A stretch of 64,000 nucleotides of DNA from Chitinophagaceae bacterium (GTDB taxonomy: Bacteria > Bacteroidota > Bacteroidia > Chitinophagales > Chitinophagaceae), in the NCBI GenBank assembly GCA_028288595.1, contig JAQBNK010000152.1:1-64000 (forward strand), written 5' to 3'. Shown here piece by piece: positions 9,122-18,610 of this stretch. Both the position numbers and the translations under genes were made by a program. Within the stretch, counting starts at the first letter, position 1, and every line of letters starts with the position of its first letter. Under the pieces are notes generated by a model that did not search any database, was not told the origin of the DNA, and was given only the letters and a program-made list of their open reading frames with translations.

Positions 9122-10933
9122 ATGGCTAAATTATTCACGATAGCAGAGGGACTGGAGAATTTGGGTGCGCTGAAAACCGGCGGGCAGGGCTCTGTGTACA
9201 AGGCGAGGCGTATCGGCCCCATGATCACCGCCGTTAAATTGATACCCACACCGATTTTTAGTGAAAATCCTGATGATAAACATTTTCGTGCTTTTCAAAA
9301 TGAAGTAAACAAGTTAAAGCAGGTTAATAAAGAACCCAATCCCTATGTTGTAAAAATTATCAGTTCAGGAATTACAGATACCGGTGCATTGCCTTTTATT
9401 GAAATGGAATACATAGAAGGCCCCGACCTGGAAGATCTTTTAAAGCCGCCGTACGATCCTGTTTTTACAATCAAAGAAGCCGTAAAAGTTGCTGAACAAT
9501 TATCCCATGCGCTTGCGCATTGTCATCGTGTAGATGTAAAACATGGCGACATTAAAACAAATAATATTCGTTTTAATACCCGTACCGGCAATTATATACT
9601 CCTTGATTTTGGAATGGCTATGTTGTCTGAAGAACAGCGCCGCACCAGTTTGCGCAATGCGGGAGCCATAGAGTTTATGGCGCCCGAACAAAATGAAGGG
9701 CAACTTCTGTTTCAAAGTGATATATACAGTTTTGGTATTGTAATGTTTGAAATACTAGCCGGTATTGTTCCTTTTCTTTTAAGAGATCACAGCGAGAGAG
9801 CAAGAAATGCGGTGATGCTCGCCCATTTGGAAGAAAGCCCGCCAGATATTATTTCGTTAAGAGAAAAAGCATTGCCTGCATCATGGGGCGCTGATAAGAA
9901 ACAAGCTGAAATGCAGTTACCATGGTGGCTCATCAATCTTGTTTATACCTGCCTGCAGAAAGACCCGGTAAACCGTTTTAAAGATGGCATTGCACTTCAT
10001 CAGTATGTTACTTCTAATATTTTACTCGCCACAGGCGAAATGGAGAAGCTGCTAAAAAGAAGAGAATTATTACTGCAGGAAAAAGAAAAGTTGCAAAAAG
10101 AATTGCATATAAAACCTGTGAAAGAAAACCAGGCACACGGAATAAAGCATACCAAAACAAGAAAAAGATCTTTTATAAAATATATTTATTTATTAGCGAT
10201 AATAATTGCAGCAGGAATAATTTCCTGGATATTATTCAACCAGGGTAAAAATGACGGAACAAAAAATATTGGTGAGTATAAAGTATTTGCTGCAAGAGCT
10301 TTCTTTTATGAAGACGCAGACACAGCAAAAAAGGAATCGCAATATTTAATTCCCTCAACCGATACCATCATTGCCACTGACGAGAAAGATGGATTTGTTT
10401 ATACGCATATAAAACACGGCGATGATGATAAATTAAAGGGATGGCTAAAAAAAGCCGACCTTATTACTTTGGCTGACTGGAAAAATAAACCAGCAAGAAG
10501 ATTCAGGTTAACAGACGCAGACATAAAAATGGAACTGCAGGATGCCTACACCCTTTTGAAACAGAATCAAACTGGTGGCGCTGTTTATATTTACCAGTAT
10601 CTCGCTACTAAAGAAGTTCCTGAGGCCATGTATTACTATGGAAACCTTGGGCTTCAAAAAAAATATGCAGGTGCTGATTGCAGTAAATCTCTTGACCTGT
10701 TGATGAAAGCGAAGGCCGGGGATTATGCGCCGGCCAAGACCACGCTCGGCTTCCTTTATATTTTCGCAGACAATAAAGAAATCTTGCGTATGAATAACTA
10801 TACTAATTGTTCATTCGAGAGAAATGTTTTTAAAGGAGTGAAATTATTGAGAGAAGCAGCAGATGAGGATCCGATAGCAAAAAAATTAGTGGAGCAATTA
10901 CAATTAAATAACATCACTGATGAAAACAAGTAA
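9122..10933 (+). CDS. transmembrane Ser/Thr protein kinase with SH3-like and Sel1-like C-terminus
   Basis: A 603-residue protein. A Hanks-type kinase domain (about 10-300) has the glycine loop GGQGSVY, Lys in AVKL, catalytic loop HGDIKTNN, LLDFGMA and MAPEQ. The usual HRD arginine is Gly, so it is a non-RD kinase, less likely to depend on activation-loop phosphorylation. A basic segment leads to one membrane helix (about 353-373), then a beta-rich SH3-like domain (about 385-455, GWLKKADLI) and helical Sel1/TPR-like repeats outside the cytoplasm. The layout suits a sensor kinase reading envelope signals. Its end overlaps the following lipoprotein gene by 14 nt, so the two are co-transcribed. 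Confidence 0.9.
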   Translation: MAKLFTIAEGLENLGALKTGGQGSVYKARRIGPMITAVKLIPTPIFSENPDDKHFRAFQNEVNKLKQVNKEPNPYVVKIISSGITDTGALPFIEMEYIEGPDLEDLLKPPYDPVFTIKEAVKVAEQLSHALAHCHRVDVKHGDIKTNNIRFNTRTGNYILLDFGMAMLSEEQRRTSLRNAGAIEFMAPEQNEGQLLFQSDIYSFGIVMFEILAGIVPFLLRDHSERARNAVMLAHLEESPPDIISLREKALPASWGADKKQAEMQLPWWLINLVYTCLQKDPVNRFKDGIALHQYVTSNILLATGEMEKLLKRRELLLQEKEKLQKELHIKPVKENQAHGIKHTKTRKRSFIKYIYLLAIIIAAGIISWILFNQGKNDGTKNIGEYKVFAARAFFYEDADTAKKESQYLIPSTDTIIATDEKDGFVYTHIKHGDDDKLKGWLKKADLITLADWKNKPARRFRLTDADIKMELQDAYTLLKQNQTGGAVYIYQYLATKEVPEAMYYYGNLGLQKKYAGADCSKSLDLLMKAKAGDYAPAKTTLGFLYIFADNKEILRMNNYTNCSFERNVFKGVKLLREAADEDPIAKKLVEQLQLNNITDENK

Positions 10934-11396
10934 GACTATACGGCTTATTTCTATTGCAGTGGTAATAGCGATCACATTTCATTTCCAAAGCTGTACCGGC
11001 GGAAATAATGCGCAGGGTTCTAAATTTTATTATTACCCTAAAAGCAATATTTATTATGATGTTGATAATAAACATTACCTGGCATTTAATGACAGCAGTA
11101 ATAGCTGGCAAAGTTTGGATACACTAACCAGACAACAACTTGTTTCTTTAGGAAAAAGAATATTAATCAATCATCCTGCAGACCCTGTATATAAAAACAA
11201 TGATAATGACAGGATGATATACAGTGTCGCACTATATGTTCCCCCTGCGGTTATACATGAAAAATTTATTGAAGACTCGCTTAACAGTATTCCAAAGCCT
11301 ATATATATACCCGGTGAATTTGATACAGAAAACCCAAATGGACAACCCAAAAAGAAAGGCTTCTTAAAAAAGTTGTTTGAAAATATTTTCCATTAA
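10920..11396 (+). CDS. hypothetical lipoprotein co-transcribed with the kinase
   Basis: A 158-residue protein with a lipoprotein signal (FHFQSC, Cys at about residue 25). The mature part is Tyr- and Asn-rich at first (YYYPKSNIYYD), then has a LTRQQL.SLGKRILI segment, and ends in a basic tail, KKKGFLKKLFENIF. No known domain is recognised. The start lies inside the kinase gene (14-nt overlap), implying translational coupling. It is a candidate partner of the kinase extracytoplasmic domain. Confidence 0.75.
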   Translation: MKTSKTIRLISIAVVIAITFHFQSCTGGNNAQGSKFYYYPKSNIYYDVDNKHYLAFNDSSNSWQSLDTLTRQQLVSLGKRILINHPADPVYKNNDNDRMIYSVALYVPPAVIHEKFIEDSLNSIPKPIYIPGEFDTENPNGQPKKKGFLKKLFENIFH

Positions 11397-11412
11397 AGGG
11401 CGCCAATAACAC

Positions 11413-11468
11413 AGGCACTAAGTTTCACAAAAATCTTTGTGTTTCTTAGTGCCTTAGCGTCTTTGTAG
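11413..11468. repeat. octamer word array C with hairpin, between convergent genes
   Basis: AGGCACTAAG (11413-11422) and CACAAA (11426-11431) are mirrored by TTTGTG (11436-11441) and CTTAGTGCCT (11445-11454): a 10+6 bp stem split by a 3-nt mismatch, with loop AATC. From 11445 three 8-nt units follow (CTTAGTGC, CTTAGCGT, CTTTGTAG). It could end transcripts from both sides. The same word occurs at 44170-44238. Confidence 0.7.
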
Positions 11469-11476
11469 CAATACTC

Positions 11477-14095
11477 TTATTTCGTTACCAATTCTGCTGC
11501 CGTTTCATTTCTAAAAACCACCACTCCGTCAAATACGTCTACTACCACAGGATGCATTTTATCAATATCACCCCCCAGAATTTTTTTACTTAGGTGATTA
11601 ATGATCTCTTTCTGGATCAGCCGCTTTAATGGTCTCGCACCAAACTGGGGATCGTAACCATTTTCTGCGAGGTAATCCAGCAGGTAATCACTGAAGTTGA
11701 GAACAATTCCGCTTTGTGCCACCATATCTTTCAGGTGTTTCAACTGAATATTGATGATATTTTTTATCTCATTTTTCATGAGCGGCTGGAACATGATCAC
11801 TTCATCGATCCTGTTTAAAAATTCCGGCCTCATATTTTGTCTCAGGAGATTTAATACTTCCTCTTCTGTTTTTTCTACTACTTCTTCCCTGTTCTTTTCG
11901 TTCACATTTTCAAAAGCCTCCTGTATCACCGCACTTCCCATGTTGCTGGTCATGATGATAATAGTATTCTTAAAGTTTACTACACGACCCTTGTTATCAG
12001 TTAAACGTCCGTCATCCAAAACCTGCAACAATATATTGAACACATCAGGATGCGCTTTTTCAATTTCATCCAGCAATATTACACTGTAAGGTTTTCTTCT
12101 TACTGCTTCGGTTAATTGTCCACCTTCTTCATAACCTACATAACCGGGAGGCGCACCTACCAATCTTGAAACAGCATGTTTTTCCTGGTATTCACTCATG
12201 TCTATTCTTGTCATCATACTCTCATCATCAAACAAATATTCGGCAAGCGCTTTCGCCAGTTCTGTTTTACCTACGCCGGTTGTTCCTAAAAATATAAATG
12301 AACCTATTGGTTTCTTAGGATCGCTTAACCCGGCCCTGCTCCTACGGATGGCATCTGCAACAGCAGTAATTGCTTCCTGCTGCCCCACTACTCTCTGGTG
12401 CAGATGATTTTCTAAATGCAGCAGCTTTTCTTTTTCACTTTGCAACATACGGGTTACCGGAATACCAGTCGCCCTGGCTACATTTTCTGCAATATCATCT
12501 GCATCCACTTCCTCTTTTAATAAACGCTTTTCTGCAGACTGGTCTAACTGTACAGACAACTCATTTATGAGTTTTTCTTTTTCTTTTACTTTGCCGTAAC
12601 GGATCTCGGCCACCTTACCATAATCACCTTCACGCTCTGCTTTTTCTGCTTCCTGTCTCAATGTTTCAATATCTGTTTTAGCAGTTTGCACTTTGTCAAC
12701 CAGCTCTTTTTCCTGCTGCCATTTTGCTTTATAAGTATCACGTTCTACCATCATGTTGCTGATGGTCGTGTTCAGCTCTTTCAATTTGTCCTGGTCATCC
12801 TCTCTTTTGATCGCCTCCCTTTCTATTTCGAGTTGCCGGATGCGTCTTTCCAGTTCATCCAGTTCTTCGGGCATGGAATTCATTTCCAATCTTAGCTTAG
12901 CGGCACTTTCATCGATCAGGTCAATTGCCTTATCAGGAAGAAAACGATCGGTGATATAGCGGTTAGATAATTCAACTGCAGCAATGATCGCTTCGTCTTT
13001 AATTCTTACATGATGGTGCGCTTCGTAACGGTCTTTCAATCCGCGAAGAATAGAAATAGCGTCTTCTACATTTGGCTCATTTACCATTACTTTTTGAAAA
13101 CGACGCTCCAGCGCTTTATCTTTTTCAAAATATTTCTGATACTCATTTAATGTTGTTGCACCTATTGCTCTTAATTCTCCACGGGCCAGCGCCGGTTTTA
13201 AAATATTCGCGGCGTCCATCGCACCTTCGCCACCACCTGCTCCGACAAGCGTATGAATCTCATCAATGAAAAGGATGATCTCTCCATCACTTTTCGCCAC
13301 TTCATTTATCACCGCTTTTAATCGCTCTTCAAACTCTCCTTTATATTTTGCACCAGCAATCAGTTGTCCCAGGTCGAGGCCGAAAATGATCTTGCTTTTC
13401 AGATTTTCAGGCACATCACCATTTACAATACGCATTGCTAACCCTTCTGCTATCGCTGTTTTACCAACACCGGGTTCACCCACGAGTATGGGATTATTTT
13501 TAGAGCGCCGAGAAAGAATATGTAATGTTCTCCTGATCTCTTCATCCCGGCCGATCACAGGATCCAGCTTACCAGCACTGGCTAGTTCGTTCAGATTCCT
13601 GGCGTATTTCTGCAGCGCATGATATTGCTGCGATTGTGTTTGTGAGTTTACAGTTGATCCCTGTCTCAGATCGGTAATAGCAGCTACCAAACCCTTTTCT
13701 GTTGCGCCGGCATCCTTCAGCATTTTAGCGGCATCATCGCTGCCCTGTAAAATACCTAGTATTAAATGTTCAACACTTACAAATTCATCATTGAATTTCT
13801 TTAGTAACGCATTAGTTCGCAATAATGCACTGTTAAGATCACGGCTGATGGTTTGAGCAGGTTCACCACTTTGTATTTTTGGCAATTTAGTAATAGCATC
13901 TTCCAGTTTTGTTTCCACATAAGGAAGATTAACATTGTTCTTCTTCAATAAAAAATCCACAGGACTATCCTGGTCATCCAGCAATGCTTTTAAAACATGA
14001 ACAGTTTCAATAGCAGGATTACCGGCATTGAACGCCAATTGCTGGGCGGCCTGTATAATTTCCTGTGCCTTGATTGTATAGTTATTTAGATTCAT
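11477..14095 (-). CDS. clpB: ATP-dependent disaggregase ClpB
   Basis: At 872 residues it has full ClpB length and order: double Clp N-domain (1-145), first AAA+ module with Walker [11 protein letters not shown] and Walker [11 protein letters not shown], the long coiled-coil middle domain (about 400-530, rich in Glu, Lys and Arg), then the second AAA+ module with [10 protein letters not shown] and [10 protein letters not shown] and the ClpB D2-small domain. The middle domain separates ClpB from ClpA and ClpC. ClpB hexamers thread aggregated proteins together with DnaK after heat stress. It is monocistronic. Its upstream region holds the large heptamer hairpin D. Confidence 0.97.
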   Translation of the reverse strand: MNLNNYTIKAQEIIQAAQQLAFNAGNPAIETVHVLKALLDDQDSPVDFLLKKNNVNLPYVETKLEDAITKLPKIQSGEPAQTISRDLNSALLRTNALLKKFNDEFVSVEHLILGILQGSDDAAKMLKDAGATEKGLVAAITDLRQGSTVNSQTQSQQYHALQKYARNLNELASAGKLDPVIGRDEEIRRTLHILSRRSKNNPILVGEPGVGKTAIAEGLAMRIVNGDVPENLKSKIIFGLDLGQLIAGAKYKGEFEERLKAVINEVAKSDGEIILFIDEIHTLVGAGGGEGAMDAANILKPALARGELRAIGATTLNEYQKYFEKDKALERRFQKVMVNEPNVEDAISILRGLKDRYEAHHHVRIKDEAIIAAVELSNRYITDRFLPDKAIDLIDESAAKLRLEMNSMPEELDELERRIRQLEIEREAIKREDDQDKLKELNTTISNMMVERDTYKAKWQQEKELVDKVQTAKTDIETLRQEAEKAEREGDYGKVAEIRYGKVKEKEKLINELSVQLDQSAEKRLLKEEVDADDIAENVARATGIPVTRMLQSEKEKLLHLENHLHQRVVGQQEAITAVADAIRRSRAGLSDPKKPIGSFIFLGTTGVGKTELAKALAEYLFDDESMMTRIDMSEYQEKHAVSRLVGAPPGYVGYEEGGQLTEAVRRKPYSVILLDEIEKAHPDVFNILLQVLDDGRLTDNKGRVVNFKNTIIIMTSNMGSAVIQEAFENVNEKNREEVVEKTEEEVLNLLRQNMRPEFLNRIDEVIMFQPLMKNEIKNIINIQLKHLKDMVAQSGIVLNFSDYLLDYLAENGYDPQFGARPLKRLIQKEIINHLSKKILGGDIDKMHPVVVDVFDGVVVFRNETAAELVTK

Positions 14096-14118
14096 AGCGT
14101 TATTATTGTGTGTTTACG

Positions 14119-14208
14119 AGCTTTTAGTTCTTTGTAACGTGAATCGTCAATCGTGAAACGTGAATGAATTGACGATTCACGATCGACGATTCACGCTTAC
14201 TAAAAGCT
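14119..14208. repeat. heptamer word array D forming a long inverted repeat
   Basis: Four 7-nt units CGTNAAW (14138-14165) are followed by four mirrored units ATYNACG (14168-14195): 24 of 27 bases pair. An outer perfect 10-bp stem encloses it, AGCTTTTAGT (14119-14128) with ACTAAAAGCT (14199-14208). It lies between divergent clpB and a serine hydrolase, so it is promoter or leader DNA rather than a 3' end. Confidence 0.8.
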
Positions 14209-14252
14209 GGTAACAATCTCAAATAGCAATCCAAACCTTTAAATAAGCAATT

Positions 14253-15293
14253 ATGTCGTTTTTGAAGAAGCGCTTCTGCATGAAAGTCAGCCTGATAGCA
14301 GTTTTCATGCTATTATTTCAGGGATCTTATTCTCAAAATAATTTTGGTGAACTAGCCAGTTTTATTGATCAGCATAAGAAAGAACTTGGAAGTGATTTTA
14401 CCGTTCAGATCAATAAAGATGGTAAAACAATTTATAACCAGTCAACAGGTGATTTTAATGATAAAACAATTGCGCCGATTGCTTCCTGCAGTAAATGGCT
14501 GACTGCTGCACTTGTAATGACTTTTGTTGATGAAGGAAAAATCTCGCTTGATGATCCTGTAAGTAAATACCTGCCATTGCTTACATCTTATGGCAAAGGT
14601 TATATAACGATCAGGCACTGTTTAACGCACACTACCGGCATACAAACCGAAAATGGTTTAATGTCTCTATTACAAAGAGGAAAATATAAAACGCTGGAAG
14701 AAGAAGTTTTTTCTTTTGTTACTAAACGCGATATCCAGTTCAATGCTGGAACAACATTCTGGTACGGAGGGATAGGGCTAAACATAGCTGGCCGGGTATT
14801 GGAAGTGATCAGTAAAAAAACTTTCGAAAAATTGATGCAGGAAAGATTGCTGAGGCCGCTTGGCATGCGTAATACTACCTTTGGAAAAGAAGAGGGCCGT
14901 ACAGTTAACCCTTCCGGTGGCGCAATATCCACAGCAACAGATTACATGAAGTTTATGCAAATGCTGCTAGATAAAGGACTAGTAAACGGCAAACAAATTC
15001 TTTCAGGAAAATCTATTGCTGAAATGGAATCCGTGCAGGTTCCCATTGCTAAAATGAAATATGCACCGCCTACTGCCAGCGATTATGAATATGGACTTGG
15101 CTTATGGATACAGGAAAAAGACGCGAATGGAAATGTTACTGCAGTTTCCTGCCCCGGGTTGTTCGGAACATGGCCGTATATTGACAGAAGAAAAAATTAT
15201 GCAGCCATCTTCTTCGTAAAGAAAATATTGAATGAACAAAAGAAAGACGTTTATTTAGAGATGAAGCGGATCATTGACAGGGCGTTGTTATAG
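14253..15293 (+). CDS. serine hydrolase, class C beta-lactamase / PBP-like
   Basis: A 346-residue exported protein (signal peptide ending GSYSQ, about residue 27). It has the beta-lactamase/transpeptidase-like fold: nucleophile motif S-x-x-K in SCSKWLTAALV (about residues 79-82), a second-motif Tyr region in FWYGGIGLNIAG, and a late G-T-W near CPGLFGTWPYID in place of the K-T-G or H-x-G box. Such proteins are often esterases or D-amino-acid peptidases, not beta-lactamases. An alternative start MKVSL lies nine codons downstream and gives a more typical signal peptide. No regulator is linked. Confidence 0.85.
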   Translation: MSFLKKRFCMKVSLIAVFMLLFQGSYSQNNFGELASFIDQHKKELGSDFTVQINKDGKTIYNQSTGDFNDKTIAPIASCSKWLTAALVMTFVDEGKISLDDPVSKYLPLLTSYGKGYITIRHCLTHTTGIQTENGLMSLLQRGKYKTLEEEVFSFVTKRDIQFNAGTTFWYGGIGLNIAGRVLEVISKKTFEKLMQERLLRPLGMRNTTFGKEEGRTVNPSGGAISTATDYMKFMQMLLDKGLVNGKQILSGKSIAEMESVQVPIAKMKYAPPTASDYEYGLGLWIQEKDANGNVTAVSCPGLFGTWPYIDRRKNYAAIFFVKKILNEQKKDVYLEMKRIIDRALL

Positions 15294-15310
15294 AGGGGGT
15301 TTCGGAATTC

Positions 15311-15411
15311 AGTATTTAGTATTTAGTATTTAGTATTTAGTATTTAGTATTTAGTATTTAGTATTTAGTATTTAGTATTTAGTATTTAGTATTTAGTATT
15401 TAGTATTTAGT
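15311..15411. repeat. perfect heptamer tandem array E (14 copies)
   Basis: AGTATTT is repeated 14 times without error (15311-15408) plus a partial unit. The flanks GTTTCGGA and TCCGCTGAAAC are imperfect mirrors. It lies between two same-strand genes. The perfect copies imply recent expansion and probable copy-number variation between strains. The flank TTCGGAATTCAGTATTTAG matches the array at the window end in 17 of 19 bases. Confidence 0.95.
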
Positions 15412-15449
15412 CCGCTGAAACTTTTAAACTTTAAAATTTTCCCCCATCC

Positions 15450-15791
15450 ATGTACGAACATAAACGCCAGCCACTTGCACCAATGCCTGTATTTTACAGG
15501 AGGCTATTCAGGAATTTTTTCTTTGTATTTCTTTTCCTGCTGATCTGCTTAATAATTGGAATCGTTGGTTATCATTTTACAGCGGGTTCAAGCTGGCTCG
15601 ATTCATTGCACAATGCATCAATGATATTAAGTGGCATGGGGCCGGTAATAGAGATAAAAACCGATTCCGGTAAATGGTTTTCTTCTTTTTATGCGCTTTT
15701 TAGCGGCGTAGCTTTTATCACTAATATTGGTGTGCTGTTGGCTCCTGCTATTCACCGGTTTTTCCACCGGCTTCACCTGGAAGAGGAATAA
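15450..15791 (+). CDS. two-helix, potassium-channel-like membrane protein without a canonical filter
   Basis: A 113-residue protein with a hydrophobic helix at about 22-45, a re-entrant-like segment SWLDSLHNASMILSGMGP (about 52-70), and a second helix at about 77-100 followed by HRFFHRLHLEEE. The layout of helix, pore-helix-like loop and helix copies the pore of potassium channels, but the TVGYG filter is replaced by SGMGP. Function unknown; it may be a channel relative with changed selectivity or only a structural look-alike. The heptamer array separates it from the gene before, and queG follows after 49 nt. Confidence 0.75.
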   Translation: MYEHKRQPLAPMPVFYRRLFRNFFFVFLFLLICLIIGIVGYHFTAGSSWLDSLHNASMILSGMGPVIEIKTDSGKWFSSFYALFSGVAFITNIGVLLAPAIHRFFHRLHLEEE

Positions 15792-15840
15792 AAGTTAAAG
15801 TGATTAATATCCGCCACAAAATTGTGATTTTTGCACCTTA

Positions 15841-16767
15841 GTGAAAACAGATCAACACACTTTACTGGTAAAACAATTAGCCCGGCAACTGGGTTTTGAA
15901 TACTGCGGTATCGCAAGAGCCGAGCCTTTAAACGACGATGCCAGGCGGTTGGAAGCGTGGCTTTCTAAAGGTTACCATGGCAGTATGCAATACATGGAAA
16001 ATCATTTTGAGCTGCGAGTTGATCCTTCTAAACTCGTTCCCGGCGCAAAATCTGTAATCACACTGTTGAAAAATTATTATCCTGCTGAAGAGCAAAATAC
16101 AGCCGGCCCAAAAATCTCAAAGTATGCTTATGGAAAAGATTATCATGAAGTAATAAGAACGCAGTTAAAACAATTTTTACAATTATTAAGGGACGAGGTT
16201 GGTGAAATACAGGGACGTGGTTTTGTGGACTCTGCTCCTGTTCTTGAAAGATCATGGGCGCAAAAAAGTGGGTTGGGCTGGATAGGAAAAAATGGTAACC
16301 TGATCAATAAACAAAATGGCTCTTTCTTTTTTATCGCTACACTAATTACTGATCTAGAACTGAACTACGATGATCCGATAGCAAAAGATTATTGTGGCAG
16401 TTGCAGGAAATGTATTGATGCGTGTCCAACTAATGCGATTGAAGAATCTAAAGTCGTTAACGGCAGCAAGTGCATATCGTATTTTACAATTGAATTAAAA
16501 GAACTGTTGATTCCTGACGAGATGAAGGGCAAATTCAACAACTGGATGTTTGGTTGTGATATTTGCCAGGATGTTTGCCCCTGGAACAGTTTTAGTAAAC
16601 CACACAATGAAACTGCATTTACTCCACTAAATGAAGTGATGAATTTTTCTATAAAACAATGGGAAGAGCTAACTGAAGAATCATTCAGCCAGTTATTTAA
16701 AAGCTCCCCTTTGAAAAGATCAAAGCTGCAGGGTATAAAACGCAATCTTAAATTTATTGGCGGATAA
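15841..16767 (+). CDS. queG: epoxyqueuosine reductase QueG
   Basis: A 308-residue cytosolic enzyme that reduces epoxyqueuosine to queuosine in tRNA, using cobalamin and two [4Fe-4S] clusters. Two cluster motifs are visible, [12 protein letters not shown] (about residues 185-197) and [11 protein letters not shown] (about 239-249), and the N-terminal part has the QueG core ([12 protein letters not shown]). It is shorter than E. coli QueG because the C-terminal HEAT-like part is missing, which is common. GTG is the start. The convergent neighbour begins at the very next base. Confidence 0.95.
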   Translation: MKTDQHTLLVKQLARQLGFEYCGIARAEPLNDDARRLEAWLSKGYHGSMQYMENHFELRVDPSKLVPGAKSVITLLKNYYPAEEQNTAGPKISKYAYGKDYHEVIRTQLKQFLQLLRDEVGEIQGRGFVDSAPVLERSWAQKSGLGWIGKNGNLINKQNGSFFFIATLITDLELNYDDPIAKDYCGSCRKCIDACPTNAIEESKVVNGSKCISYFTIELKELLIPDEMKGKFNNWMFGCDICQDVCPWNSFSKPHNETAFTPLNEVMNFSIKQWEELTEESFSQLFKSSPLKRSKLQGIKRNLKFIGG

Positions 16768-17319
16768 TTATTTGCCGATCCTCACTCCTATTTTTACAGA
16801 GATCCTGTTAAATGTATAAGTATAAGAATGAGTGGATTTTAGACCGCTGCTATAGTTTGTTTCTTCAAAAGATGACATGTAAGTTTTCCTGCAATAACCA
16901 ATGCTGGTATATAAAGAAGCTTTATTTTTTTTCAAGAAAGTGTACCCTGTCCCCGCATCTGCATAATACCCGCTTGTATTAGAAGATGCTATCGACCAGG
17001 AATAAACAGGATCCTTATTCTTATCCGGAATATTAATACCACCATTTGCATAAATAAAAAGGTTGCTTTTCCTCCTGCTATGGAAATAAGTTTTTGTTTC
17101 AATAAATATGGGTGTGCTATGAGTATTGTAATTATCTCTGCCGGCGCCAATACCAACATCAAACTTTTTAGCAAATCCAATCCCTGTTGCCAGTTGAAGC
17201 TGCAAATTAATTGACTCGTTTGAAACGGAACCCATAGAAGGTGACACATATACTGCAATCTTTTTCTGAGCAAAAAGATTGTAGCCGATTAAACAGAAAA
17301 CCAATGTGAGTATTCTCAT
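16768..17319 (-). CDS. predicted outer-membrane beta-barrel protein
   Basis: A 183-residue protein with a signal peptide (NLFAQ, about residue 17) and alternating amphipathic strands ending in a barrel-like SVKIGVRIGK. The DAGTGYTFLKKNKASLYTSIGYCRK stretch (shown here in part: TGYTFLKKN) is typical of small OmpA- or porin-like barrels. It is the last gene of the sigma operon and touches the stop codon of the LVIVD gene at 17319. Its stop abuts convergent queG with no intergenic base. Confidence 0.7.
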   Translation of the reverse strand: MRILTLVFCLIGYNLFAQKKIAVYVSPSMGSVSNESINLQLQLATGIGFAKKFDVGIGAGRDNYNTHSTPIFIETKTYFHSRRKSNLFIYANGGINIPDKNKDPVYSWSIASSNTSGYYADAGTGYTFLKKNKASLYTSIGYCRKTYMSSFEETNYSSGLKSTHSYTYTFNRISVKIGVRIGK

Positions 17320-18563
17320 TATTGATTTATATTAATGTTACTCTTTATTGAAAATTGTCCGCGCTGGTAGTCTATAAAATATAGTCCATTTTTTGCCACG
17401 CATAAAGCCAGACCGTTCATGGCTATTACATCAAAAGCTTCTATGTTATCGAATTGTTTTAGTAAACCAAGATTACTGATGTTTGATGCATTATAAACTT
17501 TAAGACCAGCAGCGCCGTCGCAGACAAATAATAAATTTCCATCTTTTGAAAGTCCGTGCGGATTGGTTTGATTATAGGATTTCAATAAAACAGGTGACGC
17601 CAGGTTATGAATATCAAGTATATCAAGCGTATTAATTACACCATGGCAAGCTGTTCCTGACCGGAGAGTTATAAAAGCGTAATCATTATCCGCAATAATA
17701 GGATCGCATACCGTTGCATGATTAAATTTGCTTTCGAACGCTGGTGCATCAGGATTAGCCAAACTATAAATTGAAATACCAGCCTGTGCGCCGATAAATA
17801 GTTTTTTATTAAAAGGGAAGATCGTTTCCAGCTGGCCCGTACCATTATGCACAGTAAACTGCTGCGAATACGCAGGAGCGGCAGCATTGGCGACATTAAA
17901 TATTTTGATATGGTCATAACCGCTTATAGCATACATTCTATCATCCAGTAGTGCCATGCCGGCCATGGAGCCCCCCGTTCCATTTAAGCCGGATGGAGTT
18001 GCCTGCGACGAAACAGATGCCGCTGCAAACAGTAGCCCACCGCCGATAAATGATTTATCCTGTGGTTTGACACTGCTTCTGATAACCGTATCTTTTCTCA
18101 CCCATGATACCAGGAACTGACTGGCATTGCTTACCGTGTTCCAATTCATTTTTTCGGGGAAGACATCAGGAAGGATATTTATTTTTTTCACATTTACCGG
18201 GTCAGCTATATCCAGGATAACAAGCGAGGTATAACAATCAGCATATAAGTAATGATCCCTTACAGTAATTTCATTATTACCCGGAATATTGATAAAGGAA
18301 AGATTAACAGGCTGGGCCGGGTTGCTGAAATCAATTATATGAACTCCTTTGTCAGGCTCATTTAAAAAAACATAATGATCCTTAATAAATAATTTTCCGG
18401 TGCTGTTAATAGGTTGGGCTACGCCACTTTTTACCTGCGCAAGTACGTCGTCTTTCGATTTATAAACAGGTTTAAAAATTACATATTTCTCTGTAACTGT
18501 ATCTTTCATACATGCGCTTAAAAAACTACTGCATATAATAACCGCAAGAATTATTTTTTTCAT
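17319..18563 (-). CDS. LVIVD-repeat beta-propeller lipoprotein
   Basis: About 414 residues starting at MKKIILAV with a lipobox SACM (Cys at about residue 18). Repeated blades contain VIDF or LDI cores (VHIIDFSNPAQPV, LVILDIADPVNV, IKIFNVANAAAP, LDILDIHNLASP) characteristic of LVIVD repeats, thought to form a surface beta-propeller. The open frame extends 16 codons upstream, but the lipoprotein signal fixes the start at 18563. It lies third in the operon after an ECF sigma factor and an anti-sigma/barrel protein, so it is probably part of that regulon. Confidence 0.85.
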   Translation of the reverse strand: MKKIILAVIICSSFLSACMKDTVTEKYVIFKPVYKSKDDVLAQVKSGVAQPINSTGKLFIKDHYVFLNEPDKGVHIIDFSNPAQPVNLSFINIPGNNEITVRDHYLYADCYTSLVILDIADPVNVKKINILPDVFPEKMNWNTVSNASQFLVSWVRKDTVIRSSVKPQDKSFIGGGLLFAAASVSSQATPSGLNGTGGSMAGMALLDDRMYAISGYDHIKIFNVANAAAPAYSQQFTVHNGTGQLETIFPFNKKLFIGAQAGISIYSLANPDAPAFESKFNHATVCDPIIADNDYAFITLRSGTACHGVINTLDILDIHNLASPVLLKSYNQTNPHGLSKDGNLLFVCDGAAGLKVYNASNISNLGLLKQFDNIEAFDVIAMNGLALCVAKNGLYFIDYQRGQFSIKSNININQ

Positions 18564-18610
18564 GACACTTAAATTTGTTGATTGATTAATTCCGTGGCAG
18601 GAACGTTGCA

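Noticed and set aside
11751-13622. Long forward frames inside clpB
   Set aside because: They are antisense shadows of a strongly conserved gene.
15311-15411. CRISPR array
   Set aside because: It is a pure 7-nt tandem repeat without spacers, and no cas gene is near.
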